From JACVRW01 sp963716215 (GTDB lineage: Bacteria > Actinomycetota > Thermoleophilia > Solirubrobacterales > Thermoleophilaceae), in NCBI GenBank assembly GCA_963716215.1, contig OY970298.1:3100001-3164000 (forward strand): a stretch of DNA of 64,000 nucleotides, read 5' to 3'. Below the pieces are notes generated by a model, which was given only the letters and a program-made list of their open reading frames with translations, had not been told where the DNA came from and ran no database searches. The translations under genes were made by a program, and so were the position numbers. Within the stretch, counting starts at the first letter, position 1; the number at the start of each line of letters is the position of its first letter. Positions 8,915 through 17,217 of the stretch are shown here, one piece after another.

Positions 8915-8941
8915 GGCGGCGGCTCGCCCGGAGCCGCCGCC
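8915..8941 (+). terminator. terminator hairpin after sodA
   Basis: Perfect 10-bp inverted repeat GGCGGCGGCT / AGCCGCCGCC with a 7-nt loop, followed by TATCCTT. It separates sodA from the regulator gene starting at 8958. Confidence 0.65.
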
Positions 8942-8957
8942 TATCCTTGGCCGTGGC

Positions 8958-9395
8958 ATGGAGGACTGGATCGGACACGCCCGTTCCACGCTCGAGCGCG
9001 ACGGCTATCGCTTGAGCGCACCGCGTTCGGCCGTGGTCGAGACGCTCGCCTCGCTCGGCTGCAGCGTCACCGCCAAGGAGATCTCCGACCGCCTGCGCGA
9101 GCGCGGCGAGGACGTGGGCGTGGCCTCGATCTACCGCACGCTTGACCTGCTCGACCGCCTGCGGCTCGCCAAGCGCGTCGACGCCGCCGAGGGCGTGGCG
9201 CGCTACGAGCCCATCGACCCGAGCGGGGAGCATCATCATCACCTCGTCTGCGAGAGCTGCGGCGAGGTGACCGCCTTCGAGGACCACGAGCTCGAGCTGG
9301 CGATCGAGCAGCTTTCGCGCCGGGTGGACTACTCGATCGACGCCCACGACGTGACGCTGCGCGGCGAGTGCCCTGGCTGCCGGGCCGCCGAGTAG
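8958..9395 (+). CDS. Fur-family metalloregulator
   Basis: 145-residue Fur-superfamily repressor. Winged-helix DNA-binding residues appear in ASIYRTLDLLDRL; the metal region has GEHHHHLVCESC followed by a second CPGC near the C-terminus, giving the structural zinc site. It could be Fur, Zur or PerR. A Zur role is suggested only by the zinc-type binding protein and perfect 7-1-7 box 3.3 kb away. The ATG at 8958 is chosen because the Fur fold starts right after it; an upstream GTG would run through the sodA terminator. It is 18 bp from the MMPL gene. Confidence 0.85.
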   Translation: MEDWIGHARSTLERDGYRLSAPRSAVVETLASLGCSVTAKEISDRLRERGEDVGVASIYRTLDLLDRLRLAKRVDAAEGVARYEPIDPSGEHHHHLVCESCGEVTAFEDHELELAIEQLSRRVDYSIDAHDVTLRGECPGCRAAE

Positions 9396-9413
9396 TACTG
9401 TCCCGGACGCGGC

Positions 9414-11813
9414 ATGACTGGCCCGCTCTACCGCCTTGGCGGCTTCTGTAGCCGCCACCACTGGCCCGTGATTGCAGCCTGGCTGGTCGCGGTGATCGCG
9501 GTCGCCCTGATCGCCAACGCCGCCGGCGAGAAGACCAGCGACAACCTGTCGCTGCCCGGCACCGGGTCGACCAACGCGCAGAACCTGCTCAAGGACCACC
9601 TCCCGAACCAGGCCTACGGCACCAACCCCGTGGTGCTGCAGTCGAAGAGCGGCAAGCTCACCGACTCGAAGAACAAGAAGGCGATCAACGCCACCGTCGA
9701 CTCGCTCAAGAAGCAGCCCGGGGTCAACCACGTCGTCAGCCCGCTCGGCAAGGCCGGCAAGGCCGCGCTGAGCAAGGACAAGACGATCGGCTACATCTCG
9801 GTGACCCTCAAGGAGGGGCCGTCGGACCTCACCGACGAGGACGCCCAGACGATCATCGACGCCACCAGCCCGGCCACCGACGCCGGGCTGACCGTCGCGA
9901 CCGGCGGATACCTCGGCCAGGCCGTCTCGCAGTCGGACACCGAGTCGAGCGAGGCGATCGGCCTGGGTGCCGCCGTGATCATCCTGCTGTTCGCCTTCGG
10001 CACGGTCACCGCGATGATGCTGCCGCTCGTGACCGCCGTGCTGGGGCTGGTGGCCTCGCTGGCGCTGATCAAGCTGCTCGGGCATCTGGTCGACGTGCCG
10101 AGCGTCGCCCCCACGCTCGCGACCATGATCGGGCTGGGCGTGGGGATCGACTACGCGCTCTTCATCGTCACCCGGCACAGGCTGCAGATGCGCGACGGCA
10201 TGGAGGTGCGCGAGTCGATCGCCCGCGCCACCGCCACGGCGGGCGGCGCGGTCGTGTTCGCCGGCGTGACGGTCGTGATCGCGCTCGTCTCGCTGCTGGC
10301 CTCGGGGATCCCGTTCGTCGGGACGATGGGCTACAGCGCCGCGGTCGCCGTGCTCGTGGCGGTGATGGCCGCGACCACGCTGCTGCCGGCGCTGCTGGGC
10401 GCGCTGGGCCTGCGCATCAACTCGCTGCGCGTGAAGCTCGGTCGCACGCACCCGGACGACCACCAGCCGCACGGCTGGGCGCGCTGGGCGCGCGGCGTGG
10501 TGGCGCGGCCGTGGCGCTCGCTGGTGGCGAGCTTGGCGATCCTGATCGTGCTCTCGATCCCGGTGCTCAACCTCCAGCTCGGCTCCTCGGACAGCGGCGA
10601 GCTGCCCAAGGACACCACCGCGCGCCAGGCCTACGACCTGATCGCCACGGGCTTCGGGCCGGGCGCCAACGGGCCGCTGCTGATCGGCGTGGACCTGCCG
10701 TCGAAGGCCAAGCCCAACCAGAAGCAGCTCAACAAGATCAACAGCCAGCAGCAGCAGCTCCAGCAGCAGAGCGCCGCGCAGGAGCAGCAGCTGATCGCCG
10801 AGGGCGTGCCGGAGGCACAGGCCCAACAGCAGGTCCAGCAGCAGACGTCCTCGCAGACCCAGCAGCTGGCCCAGCAGAAGAAGCTCGCGCAGTCGCCGGC
10901 CACGGACACGCGCCTGACCGACCTCGAGAACGCGATCAAGAAGGACCCCGGCATCAAGTCGGTCTCGCCCGCCACCGTCGATCCCAAGGGGACGGTGGCC
11001 GTGTTCACGGCGATCGCCACGACCGCCCCCTCGTCACCGGACACGGTCGACACCGTCAACCGCCTGCGCAACGACGTCGTGCCCAAGGCGATCAAGGGGA
11101 CCGGCATGACGGTGTTCGCGGGCGGCCAGACCGCCGGCTACATCGACCTCGCGGCCCGCATCGCCGACAAGCTGCCGCAGATGATCCTGATCGTGGTGGG
11201 GCTCAGCTGCCTGGTGCTGATGCTGGCATTCCGCTCGGTGCTGCTGCCGGTGAAGGCCGCCGTGGCCAACCTGCTGTCGGTGGGGGCCGCCTACGGCGTC
11301 GTCACGTTCGTGTTCCAGGAGGGCCACGGGGCCGAGCTGATCGGGCTCGATGGCGCGGTCCCGATCGCCAGCTACGTGCCGCTGCTGATGTTCGCGATCC
11401 TGTTCGGCCTGTCGATGGACTACGAGGTGTTCCTGCTGACCCAGATCCAGGAGCACTTCAAGAAGGACGACGACCCCCACAAGGCCGTCGTCGACGGGCT
11501 CGCGTCGACCGGTCGAGTGATCACGTCGGCGGCGCTGATCATGGTCTGCGTGTTCTCGAGCTTCGTGCTGAACGGCAACGCCGTGGTGAAGGAGTTCGGC
11601 GTGGGCCTGGCGGTGGCGATCGCGATCGACGCGACGATCGTGCGGTGCCTCGCCGTCCCGGCGGTCATGGCCCTGATGGGCCGTGCGGCGTGGTGGATGC
11701 CCAAGTGGCTCGACCGGATCCTGCCGCCGATCAGCATCGAGGGCGGCGACTACTTCGAGCGCCGCGACGCCGAGCAGCGCCCGCCTCGGCCCGAGCCCGC
11801 AGTCAGCGGCTGA
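9414..11813 (+). CDS. MMPL-family RND transporter
   Basis: 799-residue membrane exporter with two repeats, each of one helix, a large outer loop and five helices. The N-terminus RHHWPVIAAWLVAVIAVALIAN and the GxxxDY signatures (GVGIDYALFIVTRHR near 240, GLSMDYEVFLLTQIQEHF near 665) carry the proton-relay Asp-Tyr pair of MmpL proteins. The second outer loop contains an unusual Gln-rich coiled coil at about residues 436-498. Substrate unknown; MmpL relatives export lipids or drugs. Likely co-transcribed with the Fur-family gene; the 3' end overlaps the convergent zinc-binding protein gene by 11 bp. Confidence 0.9.
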   Translation: MTGPLYRLGGFCSRHHWPVIAAWLVAVIAVALIANAAGEKTSDNLSLPGTGSTNAQNLLKDHLPNQAYGTNPVVLQSKSGKLTDSKNKKAINATVDSLKKQPGVNHVVSPLGKAGKAALSKDKTIGYISVTLKEGPSDLTDEDAQTIIDATSPATDAGLTVATGGYLGQAVSQSDTESSEAIGLGAAVIILLFAFGTVTAMMLPLVTAVLGLVASLALIKLLGHLVDVPSVAPTLATMIGLGVGIDYALFIVTRHRLQMRDGMEVRESIARATATAGGAVVFAGVTVVIALVSLLASGIPFVGTMGYSAAVAVLVAVMAATTLLPALLGALGLRINSLRVKLGRTHPDDHQPHGWARWARGVVARPWRSLVASLAILIVLSIPVLNLQLGSSDSGELPKDTTARQAYDLIATGFGPGANGPLLIGVDLPSKAKPNQKQLNKINSQQQQLQQQSAAQEQQLIAEGVPEAQAQQQVQQQTSSQTQQLAQQKKLAQSPATDTRLTDLENAIKKDPGIKSVSPATVDPKGTVAVFTAIATTAPSSPDTVDTVNRLRNDVVPKAIKGTGMTVFAGGQTAGYIDLAARIADKLPQMILIVVGLSCLVLMLAFRSVLLPVKAAVANLLSVGAAYGVVTFVFQEGHGAELIGLDGAVPIASYVPLLMFAILFGLSMDYEVFLLTQIQEHFKKDDDPHKAVVDGLASTGRVITSAALIMVCVFSSFVLNGNAVVKEFGVGLAVAIAIDATIVRCLAVPAVMALMGRAAWWMPKWLDRILPPISIEGGDYFERRDAEQRPPRPEPAVSG

Positions 11814-12726
11814 AGCCGCAGCTCACGCGGCCACCTGAGAGGCCCGCGGCGATCGTCGCGGCGTTGGAGCGAATCGCGCCGACGTAGGTCGCCCCGGTGG
11901 AGCCCTCGGGGCCGAGCGTGTCCGCCCACAGCTCTCCGCCCACGTCGGCGCCCGCCTCGCGTGAGATCGCCTGCTCCAGCTTCTGGTTGAGCGCCGCCTC
12001 GGGGAAGATCGCCTCCACCCCCTCGGTCTCGATCTGGTCGACCAGCTCGGCCACGTCCTTCGCCGACGGCTGGGCCTGAGTCGAGAGCGACGGGATCACC
12101 GCACCGATCACCTCGAGGCCGTAGCGATCGGCGAAGTATGCGAGCGCGTCGTGGGTGGTGACAAGCTTGCGCTTGGCTGCCGGGACGCGGGCGATGCAGC
12201 GCGCCACCTCGGCATCGAGCCGGCGCAACCTGCGCGTGTACGCCGCCGCGCGCCGCTCGTAGCCGGCCCGCCCGCCGGGATCGGCCTCGACCAGCGCGTC
12301 CCGGATCGCGGCGACGGCGAGGATCGCGTTGCGAGGGTCCTGCCACCAGTGCGGGTCGTCGCCCGCGCGCTCGACCGAATCGATCAGTGTGACCTGGCGC
12401 GCGTCGCCGCCGGCGCTGTCGACCACCTCGTCGAGCCATTCGTCGAGGTCGCCGCCCGAGCGGAAGACGACCTCGGCATCGGCGAGCGCCGCGGCGTCGC
12501 TGGGGCGCGGCTCGTAGTCGTGCGGGTCGGCGTTCGGCGGCAGGATGCCGTCAACGTCCACGCGCTCCCCGCCGACGCTGCGGACCAGGTCGGCGACCTG
12601 CGTCGTGGTGGCGACCGCGCCGACGCTGGCGCCTCCGCCCCCTCCCCCGCCGTCGTCGCCGCACGCCGCCGTCAGCAGCGACGCGGCCAGCGCGAGGGCG
12701 GCGAGGCTTGGACGGAGGGCGCGCAC
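11803..12726 (-). CDS. znuA: zinc-type metal ABC transporter substrate-binding lipoprotein
   Basis: 307-residue cluster A-I binding protein. The signal peptide ends in a lipobox-like LLTAAC, followed by an acidic/Gly linker DDGGGGGGG. Metal ligands are the His in NADPHDYEP, in DPHWWQDP and in VTTHDALAYF plus an acidic residue near IFPEAALN, fitting Zn(II) or Mn(II). The His-rich loop common in ZnuA is absent. The start is GTG. A perfect 7-1-7 palindrome 20 bp upstream suggests Zur control. No permease or ATPase gene is adjacent, so it must use partners encoded elsewhere. Confidence 0.85.
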   Translation of the reverse strand: MRALRPSLAALALAASLLTAACGDDGGGGGGGASVGAVATTTQVADLVRSVGGERVDVDGILPPNADPHDYEPRPSDAAALADAEVVFRSGGDLDEWLDEVVDSAGGDARQVTLIDSVERAGDDPHWWQDPRNAILAVAAIRDALVEADPGGRAGYERRAAAYTRRLRRLDAEVARCIARVPAAKRKLVTTHDALAYFADRYGLEVIGAVIPSLSTQAQPSAKDVAELVDQIETEGVEAIFPEAALNQKLEQAISREAGADVGGELWADTLGPEGSTGATYVGAIRSNAATIAAGLSGGRVSCGFSR

Positions 12727-12746
12727 GGCGGCGCAGCATACACAAA

Positions 12747-12761
12747 TGAGAATGATTCTCA
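12747..12761. promoter_or_regulatory. Fur/Zur box
   Basis: TGAGAATGATTCTCA is a perfect 7-1-7 inverted repeat of the Fur-superfamily type, and the arms extend with CAA/TTG one base further out. It lies 20 bp upstream of the zinc-binding protein start and about 70 bp before the TauE gene, so it could control both. The bound regulator may be the product of 8958-9395. Confidence 0.75.
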
Positions 12762-12830
12762 GTTGGTGTCGTCGGTCCGCCCGCCGGCGCGCCGTTCACA
12801 ACTCGCGGGCGCGCGAAACTGCGCTGGTCG

Positions 12831-13574
12831 ATGGAGCTCGTCGCCTTCTGCCTCTGGTGCTTCGCCGTCGCCTTCGCGGGCGGCGCCGCGGGCCTCGTGC
12901 TCGGCAACCTGCGCTTGCCCGCGGTGTTGCTGATCGTCTCCTCCCCGGCTGCCGCGGCGGGCGCCAACATCGGAATCTCAGGTGTCGCCGCGTTCAGCGC
13001 CGCCGTTGCGCACATCCGCGCGGGACGGATCAACTGGCGGCTCTTCGCCTGGATGGCCCCGCCGTCGATGGCCGGCGCCGTGGTCGGCGGCCTGGTCTCC
13101 GGCGCGATCCCGGACACGGCGCTGCTGCTGGCGATCGCCGCGACGCTGCTCTACTTCGGCGTCGACCTGTTGCGCTCGACCCCGCTCGAGCCGAGCGCAC
13201 GCGACGGCGGGCGCCTGGACATTCGCGCGGCGGTGGTGTCGGGTGCCCTGATCGGCGTGCTCGGCGGGCTGGTGGGCCTGATCCTCGGCGCGTTGCGCAT
13301 GCCGGCGCTGCTGCGCTGGGTCGGCGAGCAGCCCGCGCTGGCCGTCGGGACCAACCTCGCGGTGGGCTTCTGGGTTGGTGTGGCGGGCGTGATCGGACAC
13401 CTCCCAGGGGGCGTCGACTGGACCGCCCTCGGCACCGGCGCGGCCGCGTCTGTGCCGGGCGCGCTGCTCGGCGCGCGCCTGACGGGAAGGCTCAGCGAGC
13501 GTCAGCTGCTGCGCTTCGTCGGGGCGGTGCTGTTGGTGGCCGGCGCGGCCACCGCGATCCACGCATTGGTCTAG
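12831..13574 (+). CDS. TauE/SafE-family membrane exporter
   Basis: 247 residues, about eight membrane helices in two repeats. The repeats show the family features GGAAGLVLGNLRLPAVLL and GGLVGLILGALRMPALL, plus GTNLAVGFWVGVAGV. Members export sulfite, sulfoacetate or other anions; the substrate here is unknown. It is divergent from the zinc-binding protein, with the Fur/Zur box in between. Confidence 0.8.
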   Translation: MELVAFCLWCFAVAFAGGAAGLVLGNLRLPAVLLIVSSPAAAAGANIGISGVAAFSAAVAHIRAGRINWRLFAWMAPPSMAGAVVGGLVSGAIPDTALLLAIAATLLYFGVDLLRSTPLEPSARDGGRLDIRAAVVSGALIGVLGGLVGLILGALRMPALLRWVGEQPALAVGTNLAVGFWVGVAGVIGHLPGGVDWTALGTGAAASVPGALLGARLTGRLSERQLLRFVGAVLLVAGAATAIHALV

Positions 13575-13606
13575 GCACCCTCACCGTTCAAATTCGTGGC
13601 CCAAAT

Positions 13607-13620
13607 GGCCGATAACGGCC
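13607..13620 (+). other. hairpin directly upstream of the c-di-GMP enzyme start
   Basis: GGCCG-ATAA-CGGCC forms a 5-bp stem ending one base before TTG 13621 and three before ATG 13624. It occupies the place where a ribosome-binding site would be. The central CCGATAACGG is the same core as the repeated sites at 6067-6114. Confidence 0.4.
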
Positions 13621-13623
13621 TTG

Positions 13624-16600
13624 ATGGACTCCGCAGGCGCCCAACAGCTCAGCCCCTGGAAGGACGGATCTCTCCAAGGGCGGCTTCTCCGTGCCCTGCT
13701 GGCCCACAGCGAGGAGTACCTCTACGTCAAGGACACCGAGGGCCGCTACCGCATGGCGTCCAGCTCGCTCGCCCGCGTGCTCGGCCTGGACGGCCCCGAC
13801 GACCTGGTCGGAAAGCACGACCGCGACCTGCTCCCTCCGGAGTTCGCGGCCCAGGTGGTGGCCAACGACCAGGCGATCCTCCAGGCGGGTGAGCCGCTCG
13901 TGGACGACGAGCAGTCCGGCGTCTTCGGCGGGCACGAGTACTGGAACACCACCACCAAGCTGCCGGTCCGCGACGACGAAGGCGAGATCGTGGGCATCGT
14001 CGGACTGTCGCGCGACATGACAAACCGCATCGTCGCCGAGCGGGCGCTCTGGGAGCAGACGCACCGCCTGCACGCGATCATCAACGCCCAGCGCGATGTG
14101 GCCACCGCCGAGCTCGACCTGGACTCGGTGATGAACCTTCTCTGCGCGCGCACGATGGAGTTGACCGGCGCCGAGGGCGCCGCCGTGGCCCTGCTCGACG
14201 ACGGCGAGCTGCGCATCGGCGCATCCCACGGCTCCCCCGAGCACGTTGTCGGCGAAGCGCTCGATCTCAACAACAGCCTCGGCGGCCAAGCCATCCGCGA
14301 CCGGCGCTCGCTGATCTGCCACGACGCTCTCACCGACAGACGCGTGAACGCCGCCCGCGTCGCGGCGACGGGGGTTCGGTCGATAATCGCGGTGCCCCTG
14401 CTGCACTCGGGGCAGCCGGTCGGCTCGCTGCTGGTGCTCGCGCAGAGCCCGCAGGCGTTCGGCGACGACGACGTCCGCACCCTCGAGCTGTTCTCGGTCG
14501 TGATCTCCGCGGCGATGAGCCACGCCTCCGAGTTCCAGGCCAAGCGCGAGCAGGTGGAGGCGCTGATGCGCTTCCGGACGATCTTCGAGGGCGCCTCGGT
14601 TGGCATCGTTCGCATCGGAGCCGACGGCCGCACGCTGGAGGTCAACGAGGCGGTCCAGCAGATGCTCGGCTACTCGGCCGAGGAGCACGCGAGAGGCGGA
14701 ATCGAGGCGTGCACTCACCCCGACGACCTGCCCCAGAGCATCGAGCTGCTGCGCGAGCTCATGGACGGGGAGCGCGGCGCCTACGAGCACGACAAGCGCT
14801 ATGTGCGCAAGGACGGCGAGGTCATCTGGGCGCACGTGCGCGGATGGCTCGAGCCCCGCGGGGACGGCGAGCCGTGCACCGCGATCGCGATGATCGAGAA
14901 CATCAACGAGCGCAAGCTCGCCGAGCTGGCCCTGCGCGACCACAGCGAGCGCCTCGCGCGTGTGGTCGAGACGCAGCGCGACATCGCCGCGGCCGGCGTG
15001 GACCTCGAGAGAGTGATGCAGCTGATCGTCGAGCGCTCCCAGGCGCTGACGGTCGCGGACGGCGCGTTCGTGAGCCTGATCGACGGCGAGGAGCTGGTGG
15101 TGGGCGCCGCCAGCGGCACCGCCTCCGCGCTCGTGGGTGAGCGCAGATCGCTGAGCGAGTCCGTCGCCCGGTATGCGTTCGAGTCGGGCGGGCCGCTGCT
15201 GATCGAGGACGCCCGCGACGACCCGCGCCTGTATCGGGAGTTCGCGGACGCGCACGGAGACCAATCGCACCTCTGTGTCCCGCTCTTCCACGGGGAACGG
15301 CGCGTCGCGGCGCTGAACGTGATGACGACCTCGGACGGGCCGCGCCTGGACCATGAGGACCGCCGCACGCTCGAGCTGCTGGCGGTGGTGCTCGCCTCGG
15401 CCGTGAGCCGGGCCGACGAGTTCGACGCCAAGCAGCGTCAGGTGGACGCTCTCGCGCGCTTCGAGGCGACCTACGCCGGCGCCCTCGCGGGCATCATGAC
15501 GCTGGACCTGGAGGGCGCGATCGTGGACGCCAACCCGGCTCTCCAGGAGCTGATGGGCTACAGCGCCGGGGAGGTCGCCGGGACCCGCGCGGAGAGCTAC
15601 GTCCACCCCGAGGACCGCGACGAGGTGATCGTCCAGTACCGACGCATGGTTCGCGGCGAGCAGGGTGCCGGCCCCTTCGAGCACCGGATCGTGCGCAAGG
15701 ACGGGGAGCTGCGGTGGGTGGTCAGCTCGGTCTCTTTCACCCGCGACGCGGATGGGCAGCCCAACCTGGCCGTGCTGATGGTCCAGGACGTGACCCAACG
15801 GAAGGCAGCGGAGGAGGCGCTGCTCGCTCAGTCCCAGCTGAACGAGCATCAGGCACACCACGACGCGCTGACGGGCCTGCCGAACCGGACCCTGTTCAGC
15901 GAGCGCATCCAGCGGGCGCTGGCCGCCGCACGCCCGGGTGAGGGCCTCGTGGCGGTGATGCTGATGGACCTCGACCGCTTCAAGGAGGTCAACGACTCGC
16001 TCGGTCACCACGCCGGCGACCAGTTGCTGCAGGAGGTCGCGCGCCGCCTCTGCGCCGTGCTGCGCTCCTCGGACTCGCTCGCGCGCCTGGGCGGCGACGA
16101 GTTCGGCGTCCTGCTCCCGGGGCCACACGACCCCACCAGCGTGGTCAAGGTGGTCGAGAAGCTCGTGGGAGCGCTCGAGGAGCCGATCACCGTGCAGCAC
16201 CTGCCGTTGGTGGTGGAGGCTTCGATCGGGATCGCGGTGTCGCCGGACGACGGTCTCGACGTGGACACGCTGCTGCGGGCCGCCGACGTGGCGATGTACA
16301 CCGCCAAGGAAGAACAGGTCGACTACGAGTTCTTCGACGGCACCTCCCACCAGCTCGACCTGGCGCGCCTGACGCTTGTCGGCGAGCTGCGCCGAGCGCT
16401 CGAGCGCCATGAGCTGGTCCTCCACTACCAGCCCAAGGCGAAGCTCGCTGACGGAGCCGTGCACTCGGTGGAGGCGCTGCTGCGCTGGCGGCACCCGGAG
16501 CGCGGGCTGATCGGCCCCGACGAGTTCATCCCACTCGCCCAACAGACCGGGCTGATCAAGCCGCTGACCCTGTACGTGATCGGGGAGGCCCTGGCCCAGT

Positions 16601-17175
16601 GCCGGGCTTGGCAGCAAGAGGGGCTGGCGCTCTCGATCGCCGTGAACGTGTCGACCCGCAATCTTATGGACGTGGACTTCCCCACCCACGTGAAGGCGCT
16701 GCTCGACTCCTGGGCGATCGAGCCGGCGCTGCTCCAGATCGAGATCACCGAGGACGCGGTGCTCGCCGACCCCGTGCGCACCACGCTGGTACTCGACGAG
16801 CTGGCGGCGATGGGCATCCGGCTCGCGATCGACGACTTCGGCACCGGCTACTCCTCGCTGGCCCACCTCAAGCGGCTGCCGATCGAGGAGATCAAGATCG
16901 ACCGCTCTTTCGTGATGGGCATGGTCGAGCACGAGGACGACGCCACGATCGTGCGCTCGACCATCGACCTGGGGCGCAACCTCGGGCTCGAGGTCGTGGC
17001 GGAGGGTGTGGAGACGCGGGCGGTGTGGGACCGGCTCGCCGAGCTCGGCTGCACGATCGCCCAGGGCTACTTCCTGAGCCAGCCGGTCCCGCCGGACGAT
17101 CTGCATCGATGGGTGGTTGCGCACGCCGAGGCGGCGCCCGGGACCATTCACACCCGCTTCACGCCATCGACATAA
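13624..17175 (+). CDS. multi-sensor diguanylate cyclase/phosphodiesterase (PAS-GAF-PAS-GAF-PAS-GGDEF-EAL)
   Basis: 1183-residue cytoplasmic c-di-GMP enzyme with no membrane segment. Approximate order: PAS 20-136, GAF 153-306, PAS 313-433, GAF 446-600, PAS 608-729, GGDEF 743-906, EAL 914-1169. The cyclase motif RLGGDEF is intact near 823 and an I-site RSSD lies five residues before it, so product inhibition is likely. The EAL motif (VEALLRW, near 950), NVSTRNL, EITED, DDFGTGYSS and IKIDRSF are intact, so both making and degrading c-di-GMP look possible. ATG 13624 lacks a ribosome site and follows a hairpin. Confidence 0.95.
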   Translation: MDSAGAQQLSPWKDGSLQGRLLRALLAHSEEYLYVKDTEGRYRMASSSLARVLGLDGPDDLVGKHDRDLLPPEFAAQVVANDQAILQAGEPLVDDEQSGVFGGHEYWNTTTKLPVRDDEGEIVGIVGLSRDMTNRIVAERALWEQTHRLHAIINAQRDVATAELDLDSVMNLLCARTMELTGAEGAAVALLDDGELRIGASHGSPEHVVGEALDLNNSLGGQAIRDRRSLICHDALTDRRVNAARVAATGVRSIIAVPLLHSGQPVGSLLVLAQSPQAFGDDDVRTLELFSVVISAAMSHASEFQAKREQVEALMRFRTIFEGASVGIVRIGADGRTLEVNEAVQQMLGYSAEEHARGGIEACTHPDDLPQSIELLRELMDGERGAYEHDKRYVRKDGEVIWAHVRGWLEPRGDGEPCTAIAMIENINERKLAELALRDHSERLARVVETQRDIAAAGVDLERVMQLIVERSQALTVADGAFVSLIDGEELVVGAASGTASALVGERRSLSESVARYAFESGGPLLIEDARDDPRLYREFADAHGDQSHLCVPLFHGERRVAALNVMTTSDGPRLDHEDRRTLELLAVVLASAVSRADEFDAKQRQVDALARFEATYAGALAGIMTLDLEGAIVDANPALQELMGYSAGEVAGTRAESYVHPEDRDEVIVQYRRMVRGEQGAGPFEHRIVRKDGELRWVVSSVSFTRDADGQPNLAVLMVQDVTQRKAAEEALLAQSQLNEHQAHHDALTGLPNRTLFSERIQRALAAARPGEGLVAVMLMDLDRFKEVNDSLGHHAGDQLLQEVARRLCAVLRSSDSLARLGGDEFGVLLPGPHDPTSVVKVVEKLVGALEEPITVQHLPLVVEASIGIAVSPDDGLDVDTLLRAADVAMYTAKEEQVDYEFFDGTSHQLDLARLTLVGELRRALERHELVLHYQPKAKLADGAVHSVEALLRWRHPERGLIGPDEFIPLAQQTGLIKPLTLYVIGEALAQCRAWQQEGLALSIAVNVSTRNLMDVDFPTHVKALLDSWAIEPALLQIEITEDAVLADPVRTTLVLDELAAMGIRLAIDDFGTGYSSLAHLKRLPIEEIKIDRSFVMGMVEHEDDATIVRSTIDLGRNLGLEVVAEGVETRAVWDRLAELGCTIAQGYFLSQPVPPDDLHRWVVAHAEAAPGTIHTRFTPST

Positions 17176-17217
17176 GTCGGTGACAAAAGCCCTGCAAATG
17201 GCGCATACCTTGCGCCC

